Below are positions 27,001-36,092 of a DNA stretch of 63,776 nucleotides, in pieces. The notes below the pieces were generated by a model that had not been told where the DNA came from, made no database searches, and worked only from the letters and a program-made list of their open reading frames with translations. The DNA is from an uncultured Pseudomonadota bacterium (GTDB lineage Bacteria > Myxococcota_A > UBA796 > CAJQPC01). Position numbers and translations under genes: made by a program. The stretch spans positions 1 through 63,776 of the forward strand of contig CAJXRZ010000035.1 in the NCBI GenBank assembly GCA_913060515.1, read 5' to 3'. The stretch's first letter is position 1. Each line of letters opens with the position of its first letter.

Positions 27001-27033
27001 AGGGCGGGGTGCTCCAAGAGGAGTGCCCCGCCC
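27001..27033. terminator. Bidirectional hairpin terminator between clpB and lipoprotein gene
   Basis: AGGGCGGGG ... CTCC, loop AAGA, GGAG ... CCCCGCCCT with a 2-nt internal mismatch. It lies between convergent genes, 43 bp after the clpB stop and 9 bp from the other stop. No strong T run is present, so folding strength alone would have to stop transcription. Confidence 0.55.
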
Positions 27034-27041
27034 TCTCTGCG

Positions 27042-27827
27042 TCAGTTGCCGAGCATGCTCTTGAGCAGCTTGGTGCCTTGCGCCTCGTCCAACACCGCGA
27101 CGGTGAAGAAGGATTCGTCGGCCTGCTGCACGAAGAACATGCCCTCCTCGATGCTGCGCTCGTCGCGGGTCAGCTTCTGGCCCGTCTCCATGTCCGCCTC
27201 GACCACCAGAACGTTGCCGCCCTTGATGCCGATCATCTCCAGGCTGGCGTAGCCGCCGGAGCTGCTGCTGCTCTGCTCCTCGATGTCCCAGCCCTTGCTC
27301 TCCATGACCTTGGCGGCCACGCCCATGTCCAAGCTGTCCATCTTCTTGCCCGCGGGCAGAATCATCTCGCCCAGGGTCTTGCCGGCACCGCCGTCAAAGA
27401 TGGTGACCTCGATCACGCGCTTTCCGTCGCGCTTGGCAGCGGGGTTGTCCTCGGCCAGCCACTTGGCATCCTGGGTATCGGAGAGGTCCGTGATGTCTAC
27501 ATCGGCCCACAGCTCGCCCTTGGTGGCGCTGCAGTTGTAGTAGGCCTCCCCATCGTCCTTGTACATATCGCAGCTGTCGACGGACCAGCCCAAGGCCAGC
27601 AAGCGCGTCTTGGTCTCTCCCATGGGGTCGGCCCACTTGCCTAGCGGCTCACCAACGATGACGTTGACAGCGTCCGCCGCTGGCCGAGTGGTGGTGTTCT
27701 GCGAAAGATCCCCCTCCTCGGACAAGGTGGTCGTTGTCGTGGTTGTGTCGCCACCGCCACAGGCCAAGCCAAGTGCTGCAGTGAGGAAAAAGGCAGGAAG
27801 AATCAGCTTTGAGCGCACTGTGGCCAT
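27042..27827 (-). CDS. Lipoprotein of unknown function
   Basis: A 261-aa lipoprotein. Signal MATVRSKLILPAFFLTAALGLAC with Cys23, then GGGD and a run of seven Thr and a Ser/Glu linker. The mature part carries Cys residues near 85 and 98 and several alternating beta/alpha segments, plus a Ser5 stretch. Phrases such as WLAEDNPAAKRDGKRVIEVTIFDG suggest a globular alpha/beta domain. No family recognised. It is 18 bp downstream of nothing on its own strand other than the sulfatase gene further right, from which it is separated by 165 bases counted start to upstream start; it is probably monocistronic and shares a terminator region with clpB. Confidence 0.65.
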   Translation of the reverse strand: MATVRSKLILPAFFLTAALGLACGGGDTTTTTTTLSEEGDLSQNTTTRPAADAVNVIVGEPLGKWADPMGETKTRLLALGWSVDSCDMYKDDGEAYYNCSATKGELWADVDITDLSDTQDAKWLAEDNPAAKRDGKRVIEVTIFDGGAGKTLGEMILPAGKKMDSLDMGVAAKVMESKGWDIEEQSSSSSGGYASLEMIGIKGGNVLVVEADMETGQKLTRDERSIEEGMFFVQQADESFFTVAVLDEAQGTKLLKSMLGN

Positions 27828-27845
27828 CCGTGGGAATGGGGTTTG

Positions 27846-29270
27846 TCACTCGATATAGCCCATTGCCCGCAAGGCTTCGACCGTTTCAGGGTCCACCTCG
27901 ATGCTCTCGGTCTGGGGCGCTTGGATGCGTGCTTGCTCTCTGTGCCCCTGGAGCAAGCCCTCCAGCTCCGATTGAATCTCGGGAGCCTTGCCGTGCAGAG
28001 AGTTCTGCTCGCTGGGGTCCTGGCTCAGGTCGTAGAGCTCCGCGCTCTCCCGACGCACCATCAACTTCCAGTTCTTCTTGAGCACCATCCAGGTGCCACT
28101 AAAGGGCCCCTTCAAGTCCGAGCGAATGGCAAAGATAGGCCGCTCCCGCAGTCGGGTCAGCAAGGCCTTGGCCCCGGGCTCTGCAAGCAGCAGTGGGGAC
28201 AGATCCACGCCATCGACCTGAGCGCTCTTGGGTAGACCCGCGAGCCCCAGGAGCGTGGGGTGCACATCAACCAGGGAAACTGGGATCTGAGGGCTCTGAC
28301 CGGGAGCGATTCCCGGACCGGCGATGAGCAAGACCACATCGTTGACCTCGCGGTAGAGGTGGGTCTCGGAGCCGTGGCCATAGACCCCATGCTCTCCGAA
28401 GGCATCCCCATGGTCGCTGAGGACGACGATGTAGGTGTTCTCCTCCAGCGACATGTCCTCGACCAAGGTCCGCAGCCAAGCGTCCGTGTAGTGGAGCTCT
28501 GAGTCGTAGGCGTTCTGCATCTCCTGGAGGGGGTCCTGGCTCTCTTGAAAGTAAGGCGCTCTGCGGTGATAAGGCTGGTGGGGGTCGGTCAGGTGAACCC
28601 ACAGAAAGAAAGGCTTGTCTCCGTGAACGAGGCCAGCTTGCTCCTTCACCCAAGCCACCACCCGGGAGGCATCTGCCGGCGCCTTGCCGCGGTCCTCCAT
28701 CGCCCAGTTTCGGAGCGCCTTGGGGTTCGGCGTCCGATCCCCCTCGTAGGCCTCGTACTCGGTGGGGGTGAACTTCCGAAAGAGCTCAAATCCCCGCTCA
28801 AAGCCCTGGTGCCGCATCATCAGGGTGTTGGTGTTCACGCCGATGGTCGCGTAGCCCGCAGCTCGAAAGCGCTGCGCCAAGGTCTTGGTGGACTTGTCGA
28901 TGGACGGCAAGGGGGTCAGCTCGATGCCCTGCTCAGCCGCCTCTTTGCGCTTGGGAACAGCGCCGTCCACCACAGCGTGGCGATTGGGATACTGGCCGGT
29001 GGCCACGCTGGCCATGCTCGGGATCGTCCAAGAGCTGGTGGACTTGGCCTGGTCAAAGCGCGCCCCACGCTCCGCCAGGGCCCGTAGCCAAGGCGCATTC
29101 TGTGGGTCCTCATCATCCAGCCCCACGTGGTCTGGCCGCTGGGTGTCCAGGATGATGACCAAGACGTTTGGGGCCTGCTCAGCCTGCTCAGCCCAGGCCT
29201 CCTGCGCGAGCACCAAGGCCCCCGCCAGCGCAAGCAAGCCCACGCCCAACCACCGTAGATTCCGCTGCAT
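27846..29270 (-). CDS. Exported sulfatase-like hydrolase/transferase
   Basis: A 474-aa protein. Start ATG 29270 follows GGGGAG by seven bases and gives a Sec signal cut near AWAEQ. The domain has NVLVIILDTQRPDHVGL (metal Asp42), the nucleophile loop SSWTIPSMASVATGQYP, WVHLTDPHQPY, and VLSDHGDAFGEHG. As in the lipoprotein at 15380, the formylglycine Cys/Ser is replaced by Thr (Thr82), with 'T-I-P-S' in place of C/S-x-P-S-R, so its chemistry may not be sulfate hydrolysis. The C-terminus LRAMGYIE is common in this sulfatase branch. Unlike the other copy it has no TPR tail. It reads toward the lipoprotein at 27827, 18 bp downstream. Confidence 0.85.
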   Translation of the reverse strand: MQRNLRWLGVGLLALAGALVLAQEAWAEQAEQAPNVLVIILDTQRPDHVGLDDEDPQNAPWLRALAERGARFDQAKSTSSWTIPSMASVATGQYPNRHAVVDGAVPKRKEAAEQGIELTPLPSIDKSTKTLAQRFRAAGYATIGVNTNTLMMRHQGFERGFELFRKFTPTEYEAYEGDRTPNPKALRNWAMEDRGKAPADASRVVAWVKEQAGLVHGDKPFFLWVHLTDPHQPYHRRAPYFQESQDPLQEMQNAYDSELHYTDAWLRTLVEDMSLEENTYIVVLSDHGDAFGEHGVYGHGSETHLYREVNDVVLLIAGPGIAPGQSPQIPVSLVDVHPTLLGLAGLPKSAQVDGVDLSPLLLAEPGAKALLTRLRERPIFAIRSDLKGPFSGTWMVLKKNWKLMVRRESAELYDLSQDPSEQNSLHGKAPEIQSELEGLLQGHREQARIQAPQTESIEVDPETVEALRAMGYIE

Positions 29271-29333
29271 GCCACACTCCCCCCTCAGGATAGCGGGCGT
29301 ACACGCACTTGTCACCCAGTGGGTGACAAAGCA

Positions 29334-30203
29334 TCATCCCCCTACAAAGGCGGCGATCTGCGGCAGGCCTGCTTCCAGGTAGAGCTCCGCCAGCTTGGGT
29401 CGAAGCGCATCCCAGTCCCCACCTTCGATGGCGCAGACGTCCATCCAGTGGGCGGCACGGTCCAAGACCGGCTTGTCGGGCAACTCGGCCAAAGTCCGGT
29501 AGGGCTGCGCGGTGATCGGCTCCTTCCAGCCCGCCCGCAGAGCGATCTCCTCAAAGGGCGCTCCCAGGGTCCAGATGGGCAAGGAGAGGGCGGCTCGAGC
29601 AGCTTCTCTGCCGGAGTCCGGCATTCCCTGCTTCTCGAGCAGTCGGCTCAAGAAGGCTTGAGGACGGCCCCACCCCTTCGAGGCCACTCCGGCGCGCTCG
29701 GCGGTCACCGCAGCGCTGGTGTGGTCGCCCTTCTCATGATGCTTCAGAGCCAGCTCTTCGTAGAGCAGGGGCAGCCCCCCGACCTTGAGCAAGAGGTAGG
29801 CCTTCAGCGGCAGGCCCGTCTCCGCCAAGGTGCCGGCGCTGTAGAGCAGCTCGCTGCGGTTGGCGGCGGCTGCCAGACCCGCCATGTCCTCGCCGTCGGC
29901 ATCCCGGGTGGCCAGCTCCATGTGGAGAAGCTGGTCGATCGACGCTGCCCATAGCGTCATGCCAACGCTCCCCACTCGGACCACGGGCAGCGGAAAGTTT
30001 GGCGTGGCTGTCGGCCACCGAAGCAGACCGATGGTGACCCCCTCCCCGGTCCTGGCCACCGGAATCACCAGGGGGTGCAAAGCAGCGCGGGCGCGGGGAT
30101 CCACCAGCTCCAGGTCTTCGACACCGGCGAGGTAAGCGAGGAAAGCAGGCAAGCGCGGAGGGACCGGCGAGCCGACGGCGGTGAGGATCTTGGAGAGCTG
30201 CAT
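29334..30203 (-). CDS. Hypothetical helical protein
   Basis: A 289-aa protein. ATG 30203 is chosen because the longer frame upstream overlaps the divergent lipoprotein's coding region. No signal peptide. The N-terminal third is alpha/beta (LHPLVIPVARTGEGVTIGLLRWP), the rest a series of helical hairpins (LAAAANRSELLYSAGTLAETG, LYEELALKHHEKGDHTSAAV, then paired helices with G-W and P-Y turns), which look TPR- or solenoid-like. No catalytic motif recognised. Divergent from the next gene, with 64 bp between starts. Function unknown. Confidence 0.65.
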   Translation of the reverse strand: MQLSKILTAVGSPVPPRLPAFLAYLAGVEDLELVDPRARAALHPLVIPVARTGEGVTIGLLRWPTATPNFPLPVVRVGSVGMTLWAASIDQLLHMELATRDADGEDMAGLAAAANRSELLYSAGTLAETGLPLKAYLLLKVGGLPLLYEELALKHHEKGDHTSAAVTAERAGVASKGWGRPQAFLSRLLEKQGMPDSGREAARAALSLPIWTLGAPFEEIALRAGWKEPITAQPYRTLAELPDKPVLDRAAHWMDVCAIEGGDWDALRPKLAELYLEAGLPQIAAFVGG

Positions 30204-30267
30204 CGTGCAATCCCGGGTGACAGGGCGAGGCCAACAAGGCAAGGTGTTGGCCAAGGAGTAGCTCAAA

Positions 30268-30987
30268 ATGTTGATGCTGTTGACCCTGGCTTGCTTCAAA
30301 GGAGAGGCCGAGGACTCGGTCGTGGACACCGAACCTACCGAGATCACGTATCCAAGCGCCGAGTCGGTCATGATCTACGTGGGTCACGGCGGCGTGAGCG
30401 GGGATCAGAGCGGCAACGGCGGCTGGAGCGACGCGCAAGAAGCGATAGCGACGGAGTACGGCTTCAACGTCGAGGAGCGCGCCTCCTTGGGTGACCTGAC
30501 CCAGTTCCGCACCGTGTTCATGGTCTCTCCGGGCGAGGATGAGGACGTGACACTGGGCGCAAACGCTGTTGCGGACGTGCAGGCCGGCCTGGACGCCGGC
30601 ACCCGCATTGTGCTCATGGCCGGTGTCGACAACTGCGAGAGCCGCGCCATCAACTCCCTGCTCGAAGAGCTGGGGGCCCCGATGCGCCTGACCGGGGAGG
30701 TCGCCACCGCGCCCGTGTTGGCCGACGTAGGCGCCGGGCTGCAGATGTCCAAGGACATCAGCGAAGGCGTGCTGCTCTCCACCCCCTGCAAGGTGGAGAC
30801 CAACGGCGCGGACGCGATGCTCTTCGAGACCCGAGACATCTACGGTGCTGCCTGGCGCGGCGGTTGGGGTGGCGATGTGGTGCTCATCGGCGACCACCGC
30901 TTCGCCGATGACACGGGCAAGCTGGAGAACCGAGACAACGCGCAGTTCGTGTTCAACTTGGTCGAGGTTGATCCTGACTTTGAATAG
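30268..30987 (+). CDS. Lipoprotein with GIFT-like Rossmann domain
   Basis: A 239-aa lipoprotein. AAGGAG lies nine bases before ATG 30268; signal MLMLLTLAC with Cys9, then an acidic linker with 'DTE'. The mature part is alpha/beta: VMIYVGHGG, a helix, FRTVFMVSPGEDEDV, AGTRIVLMAGVDNCESRAINSLLEELG, and VVLIGDHRFADD. This order resembles the glutamine-amidotransferase-like (GIFT/DUF4350-type) domain that senses or binds a ligand at a 'G-x-x-hydrophobic-hydrophobic' loop. No amidotransferase triad is seen. Likely periplasmic. Confidence 0.7.
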   Translation: MLMLLTLACFKGEAEDSVVDTEPTEITYPSAESVMIYVGHGGVSGDQSGNGGWSDAQEAIATEYGFNVEERASLGDLTQFRTVFMVSPGEDEDVTLGANAVADVQAGLDAGTRIVLMAGVDNCESRAINSLLEELGAPMRLTGEVATAPVLADVGAGLQMSKDISEGVLLSTPCKVETNGADAMLFETRDIYGAAWRGGWGGDVVLIGDHRFADDTGKLENRDNAQFVFNLVEVDPDFE

Positions 30988-31037
30988 TCCTGTCATCTAA
31001 CAGGTGACAGACGGGCCGAGACAAGGCAGACTGCAGC

Positions 31038-32819
31038 ATGCTGCTGCTCCTCATCGCCTGTGCCCTTGAACCAGTCTGTACGCTGTGGTTCAGCGATCTG
31101 GACGGGGACGGCTTCGGCAGCGGGGATGGGGTGCGCTCCTGCGTGCCTCTTGATGGACGCACAGAGCAGCCGGGTGACTGCGATGACCGGGACGCCCTCT
31201 GGCACCCGGATGCTGTAGATCCGCCAAACGACGGCCTGGATCAGGACTGCAGCGGGGACGAGGTCTGCGATCAGGCCCGCCTGGTCACCGTGTCACACTG
31301 GGACTGCCAGGACGGACCGGTGAAGCTGGAGGGGTTGACCGCCGATGCGAGCAGCGATGCCTCCTGCGTGTGTGCGATCGACGGGGATCTGCGGCTCTCC
31401 GGTGCAGCGGAGGCCAGCGCCTTCACGGCTCTCCAGAGCGTCAGCGGCACCTTGTGGATCGGCTCCAACGGCGAGACCTCGGCGGCGCCGGCGGACCTGA
31501 TCATGCCGAGCTTGACGGGGGTTGGGAAGCTGCGGATCGATGGCAACGCGGGGGTGGTGGATCTGCCGGCACTGGAGCAGGCCACAAGCGTGCAAATCAA
31601 CGATGCAGAAGCGCTGGTCTGGCCCAAACTCCACACAATAGAGGTGCTGAGCGTCTCGCTGAGGGGCGCCGAGCTCTACCTGCCGGCCCTCGAGTCGGCG
31701 TGGGAGCTCCAGGTGTACTCGAGGGAGGAGACCTTGAGACGGGTTCTTTTCCCCTCGCTGATCAGCGCCGAGTACCTAAGGATTCAAGCGGCAGAGCATC
31801 TGCAGCTCCAGGGCCCAGGCGAGGCCATTGAGTCCCTGGAGGTGTGGTCGGCATCCACCGCCTCCCTGCAGCTTCCGGAAGCGCTGAGCGAGCTGTCACT
31901 GGCCGGGGGTGAACACCGCCTTGGTGGCACGCGGCAGGTTCAGCTCCTCGTCCTAGATGAACGGACGCGGGTCTACGCAACGGATCTGGAGCGCATAGGC
32001 CAGCTCGATCTACCCAACGACGCCACCCTCGAGGCGCCCGCCCTGACGGAGGTAGACCAAGTCGTTCTGACTCGCGGCACCCTCATCGCCCTCCAGCTCA
32101 CGCAGCTTGACTCTCTGCACGCCTCCCAGAGCCAGGTCTCACTCCCCCGCCTGCACAAGGTCGGCTCTCTCACGGGCAAAGAGACCGCACTGCCCGACCT
32201 GGAGCACGCCGAGAAGGTCGACTTTGTTGGAGAGCTCAGCGCGCTCACCCAGGTGGACGACGCGCTCTTGGGCGCCCCCATCCTGCCGGCCATGGAGTAC
32301 CTATACTGCGACCACGTCCGAATCACGACCGGGGAGAGCAGCCTGCCCAGCCTGCGCCACAGCGCCTCGGAGCTGCGGTTCGAAGGCCCCGTGTGGCTGC
32401 CCAGTCTGCGCAGCGTGGATGGCCCTTTGGTGCTCATCGACTCAAAGACTTTCTACGCCCCAGAGCTACAGACGGTGGACTGGCTCACCCTCCGAGGCGA
32501 GAGCACCGCCGCCTTGCCCGACCCACTCCCCTGGGGCCTTCGTTTGGAGGACTGGTCCCCCGAGAGCGCGCAAGACTTTGGCGTTCTTGAGAGAGGATTG
32601 ACCGTCTCGGACGGAGCCATTCGCCCGCCCACCTTCTCGGTCCACTCGGTCCAAGGCAACGTGGTCCTCGATGCCCCCAACTGGGTCACGCTGCCGCTGA
32701 CCCTGGGTCCCATCTCGGGTGACCTGAGCTACTGCCTGGCCTCGGTGGCGGAAGCAGACTTGCAGGCTTGGTTGGCGGAGCGGGTCGTAGACGGTGACGT
32801 GCTGGAGGTGTGCGAATGA
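31038..32819 (+). CDS. MopE-motif plus L-domain-like lipoprotein, tandem copy 1 (intact)
   Basis: A 593-aa lipoprotein. Signal MLLLLIAC, Cys8. Residues about 18-80 hold FSDLDGDGFGSGDG, GDCDDRDA and GLDQDCSGDE, the MopE-type metal motif. From about residue 110 to 570 there is a long series of irregular beta strands with alternating Leu and the phrases GDLRLSG, GTLWIG, MPSLTGVGKLRIDGN and LPALE, resembling receptor L-domain/ECM33-type leucine-repeat solenoids. The end is WLAERVVDGDVLEVCE. It is the first of three tandem paralogs and the only intact one; its stop overlaps the start of copy 2 (ATGA). Probably a surface binding protein. Confidence 0.8.
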   Translation: MLLLLIACALEPVCTLWFSDLDGDGFGSGDGVRSCVPLDGRTEQPGDCDDRDALWHPDAVDPPNDGLDQDCSGDEVCDQARLVTVSHWDCQDGPVKLEGLTADASSDASCVCAIDGDLRLSGAAEASAFTALQSVSGTLWIGSNGETSAAPADLIMPSLTGVGKLRIDGNAGVVDLPALEQATSVQINDAEALVWPKLHTIEVLSVSLRGAELYLPALESAWELQVYSREETLRRVLFPSLISAEYLRIQAAEHLQLQGPGEAIESLEVWSASTASLQLPEALSELSLAGGEHRLGGTRQVQLLVLDERTRVYATDLERIGQLDLPNDATLEAPALTEVDQVVLTRGTLIALQLTQLDSLHASQSQVSLPRLHKVGSLTGKETALPDLEHAEKVDFVGELSALTQVDDALLGAPILPAMEYLYCDHVRITTGESSLPSLRHSASELRFEGPVWLPSLRSVDGPLVLIDSKTFYAPELQTVDWLTLRGESTAALPDPLPWGLRLEDWSPESAQDFGVLERGLTVSDGAIRPPTFSVHSVQGNVVLDAPNWVTLPLTLGPISGDLSYCLASVAEADLQAWLAERVVDGDVLEVCE

Positions 32820-34704
32820 TCCTTCTCTTTCTGGCTTGTGCCGCTCCTCCACCGGCCTGTCCCTCTTGGTTCTCTGACTTGGACGGGGACGGGTTCGGGG
32901 CCGGCGTCGGCGTCGTCTCCTGCGATGCTCTGGCGGGTCGGGTGCAGCAGGCCGGGGACTGCGATGACCGGGATGGGGCCTTCTTTCCTGGGGCGGAGGA
33001 TGTCCCCTTAGACGGGCTTGACCAGGACTGTGATGGCGTGGACCTCTGTGAGAGCACCCGCATTGTGCAGAGCATCGAGGATGTGGACTGCGAGAAGGGA
33101 ATGCACAGCGTTGGCGGTGATGCCTACAGCTGGCCCGAAGGCGACTGCGTCTGTGAAATCAGTGGAAATCTCTCCTTGGGCAAGGAGGACTTTGCATTGC
33201 CGAACGGGAACCTGACCCGCGTTGGCGGAGTCCTGGAACTGAACTTTCTACTAGAGGGCGAGGGCCAGGTCTTCAAGAATCTGATGGAGGTCGGGAGCAG
33301 CTTGAGCCTGCAGGCTGGGGGCACGCACCAGCTGCCCCGCTTGCGCCAGGTCCCGCGCATTGATCTTACTGGAGGCGGTGGCGCCTGGATGGGCATGCCG
33401 GTGCTGGCCCAGACAGAAGGCTGCTCCTGAACGGCGGGGTGGCACTGGAGCTCAAGAGCCTATCCGCCCTCCAAGAGCTGCAGATGCTCGGCCCCCAGGA
33501 AGACGTCCTTTCGGCCCCCAGCCTCCAGAGGGTGGACAGGCTGCTTCTCTACGGTGGCACCTTGGACGCCCCCGCGCTGTCCTGGGCCAACACGGCGACG
33601 ATTCAGACCCAGGTGGCGCTGCCTGGCCTGGTCCAGCTGGACACCTTGACCGTGGACGCCGGCGGCCAAGCCACGCTCTCTCACTTGAACCGGGTGGAGC
33701 TGATAGAGCTCGCCGGGGAGCTCACTGCGGCCAAGCTGACGTGGCTGCCAAGGCTCAACTTCGAAGTTGGCGCACAGGCCGAGCTGCCAGCGCTGGAGCT
33801 TGTGGACTTTCTGCTGGTAGAAGCCGGTGAGCTTGCGCTCCCCGGCTTGAGGATCGCGCGCTTCATCCGGGTCGAGGGAGGCGGACACCTCAGTTTACCC
33901 AAGCTGACGACCTTGGACACACTCCAGGTGGCACAGGCCGCAGTGAGCCTGCCGCTGCTGACGGAGCTGCCCAGCCTGATCTTGGAAGAGCAGGCTCCCG
34001 GTGATTTTGAGGCGCCCAGGCTCCGCACCGTGGGCTCGCTGTATCTGCTCAGCGAGACGCTCTTTCCAGCGATTACCAGCATTGACAGCATGGAGATTCA
34101 AAGCGCCGCTGAGCTGCCGAAGCTCACCGAGCTGGGCTCCGTCAACGCCTATGCCCCCATCATCGCCACGAGCCTGAGAGACGCTGGCTCTGTGACCTTG
34201 TACGGTTAGGGCCACAGCCTGCCTGCCTTACGTTCGGTCGGGTCACTCCGCACCCAAGACTGCCTGGCCTTTGGCGCCCTGGCCCGCATCGACTCCTGGA
34301 TTACCAGCAGCTGTGATCTGGACCTAAGCGGCCTAAACACCTTCCCCGGGCCCCTTCATCTGGACCCCGTTGGCGTGGCCACACGCTTCACCTTGCCGGA
34401 CCCGCTGCCTACGGCGCTCTGGCTGGACGGTTCCAACTATGGCTCCCTGGAACAAGACGTGGTCCAAGGGGCGCTGTCCATACAGGTTCGAGCGAGCGCA
34501 CCCGCTGAAGATTTCATCGTGCGGGAGATTCAAGGCCAGCTGTACATGAACCTGGACAAGGCAACGGGTCTGGGCAGCCTGGATCAGATTGAAGAGGTGG
34601 GCGGTGATGTGAGCTACTGCGCGCCCCTCATTCCGGATGCTGAGATTCAGAGCTGGCTGACGACCCTTTCACTTGGCGGCGATGTGGTGAACCGATGTCC
34701 TTGA
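32816..34704 (+). pseudogene. MopE-motif plus L-domain-like lipoprotein, tandem copy 2 (frameshift and stop)
   Basis: Paralog of the preceding gene, about 629 codons if repaired. GGAGG lies seven bases before ATG 32816; signal with lipobox LFLAC; the metal motif FSDLDGDGFGAG and GLDQDCDG is intact. The first frame ends at 33430 with TGA. From about 33412 the paralogous sequence continues in another frame (a one-base indel near 33411-33421), runs to an in-frame TAG at 34207-34209, and then continues open in the same frame to 34704, ending WLTTLSLGGDVVNRCP like its siblings. Two independent lesions make true decay more likely than a sequencing slip. A truncated 204-aa lipoprotein could still be made. 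Confidence 0.75.
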
Positions 34705-35018
34705 TCCTGCTCCTGGCTTGCGCGACTCACCTGGACTGTCCCGACTGGTTCTCCGATTTGGACGGGGACGGATTCGGCGCTGGCGAGGGTGTCGTCTCTT
34801 GCGAGCCCTTGCCCGGCCGGAGGGAAGTGGACGGGGACCGCGATGACCACGAGGCCTCGATCCATCCAGATGCCACGGACCTGCATGACGGCTTTGACCA
34901 GAACTGTGACGGCTTGGAGGGCTGCGAGGGAGCCCTTGTGGTGCAGAGCATCGAAGAGGTGGACTGTTGGCTGAGCACCCTCTCCGTCGGCGGAGAGATC
35001 ATCAGCCGCTGCCCCTGA
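34695..35018 (+). CDS. MopE-motif lipoprotein, tandem copy 3 (internally deleted)
   Basis: A 107-aa remnant paralog. It starts at ATG 34695, ten bases inside the end of copy 2. Signal MSLILLLAC, Cys9, then FSDLDGDGFGAGEG as in copies 1 and 2. The metal motif is eroded: GDCDD has become GDRDD. After VVQSIEEVDC, which matches copy 2, the sequence jumps straight to WLSTLSVGGEIISRCP, which matches the last 16 residues of copy 2. So the whole leucine-repeat region, about 500 residues, has been lost in frame. It may still make a small secreted lipoprotein, or be a relic. Confidence 0.6.
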   Translation: MSLILLLACATHLDCPDWFSDLDGDGFGAGEGVVSCEPLPGRREVDGDRDDHEASIHPDATDLHDGFDQNCDGLEGCEGALVVQSIEEVDCWLSTLSVGGEIISRCP

Positions 35019-35028
35019 AACCGCCGGG

Positions 35029-35991
35029 CTAGTCCCGCAGCTCTACCCGAATGCGCAGAGCTCGGTGGTCCGCCCCAGGCACCCCAAAGTAGCGCAGGCT
35101 GTGGGCGTCCACGTCGCCGACCAGGATGTGGTCCAGCCTAAAGAAGGGCGCCATGGGCCAGCCACCGCCGGCAGGCCAGCTGTTGGCCCAAATGCCTTGC
35201 ACGACCGCCGGGTCTCGCAGACCGGTGTCGATGAGCTTGCGCCACGCGCGGGAGCCAGGGACGTAGTTGAGGTCTCCAGTGACCACCACCGGGTCGTCCT
35301 CTTTGCAAGGTCCCCAGGCCCGCGCCATACGACCGTCTTCAATGTTCGAGGCCACCTTCTCCAGGTAGGGCGTCATGCCGCTGGAGCAGATGGGGATGGG
35401 CGGAGGGGCGTGGATACCAATCACGCACATGCTGGCCTCGACCCGGACCAGAGCGACAGGCATTGCGCAGCCCTCTGCGCCGTACTCCTCCGTGATGGCC
35501 CCATCACAGAATCGTCCGCGTGCACAGTAGACCGCCTCCCCATGGCTGGGCTTGGGCAAGTCCCTCTGGTAGTTGTCGGCCACCCGGGCCATTCCGGGGA
35601 TGCGCTCCCCGCGTTTCTCGTGGGTGATGAGCACGTCGGCGCCCAGCTCCCCCAAGGCCATCTCCAGCTCCTCCTGCTCCTCGGCGTAGGCCTGCACGTT
35701 CGCGGAGACCAGCAGCAGGCCCTCACTGCTCTCAGGCCAGAGGGGTGGAATCCCCGACAAGAGCAGAGCGCCCAGGGCAATCACGCCGCCAATCTTGTAG
35801 GAGCTGCGCCGCCAGTACCAAATCCCCCAAACGGCAAAGAGCAGCATCGCGGGGCGCGGCAGGCTCAAGAGCACCGCACGCAGAGCGGAGAGCCAGAGCA
35901 CGTCCTCGGGGCAGATCGCCGCAGCCCCACCTGCACAGAGCAACCCGAACAAGAGCACAAAGAATCCAGCCAGCCCACGCATCCGCGCCAC
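35029..35991 (-). CDS. Membrane-anchored endonuclease/exonuclease/phosphatase-family protein
   Basis: A 320-aa protein beginning at GTG 35991 with GGAG five bases upstream. Residues about 5-85 hold three transmembrane helices. The rest is an EEP-superfamily domain: LLVSANVQAY (strand with the Asn that binds metal), ADVLITHEKRG (a His-Glu pair in place of the usual glutamate), VIGIHAPPP, VVVTGDLNYVPGSRAW (catalytic Asp-Leu-Asn), and FRLDHILV with GADHRALRIRV at the end (the Asp-His pair). The catalytic set looks intact. In such membrane-anchored forms the substrate may be a phosphodiester lipid or nucleic acid outside the cytoplasm. Convergent with the lipoprotein array. Confidence 0.8.
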   Translation of the reverse strand: MARMRGLAGFFVLLFGLLCAGGAAAICPEDVLWLSALRAVLLSLPRPAMLLFAVWGIWYWRRSSYKIGGVIALGALLLSGIPPLWPESSEGLLLVSANVQAYAEEQEELEMALGELGADVLITHEKRGERIPGMARVADNYQRDLPKPSHGEAVYCARGRFCDGAITEEYGAEGCAMPVALVRVEASMCVIGIHAPPPIPICSSGMTPYLEKVASNIEDGRMARAWGPCKEDDPVVVTGDLNYVPGSRAWRKLIDTGLRDPAVVQGIWANSWPAGGGWPMAPFFRLDHILVGDVDAHSLRYFGVPGADHRALRIRVELRD

Positions 35992-36092
35992 GCGCTCTCC
36001 GAGTACTTAGGAGCCGACTATCCCACGGGTAGGGAATCGCGCCTCACTCTGAAGCGCCGTAGGTGTACCCTCCCTCTGAATCAAGGAGAAAC

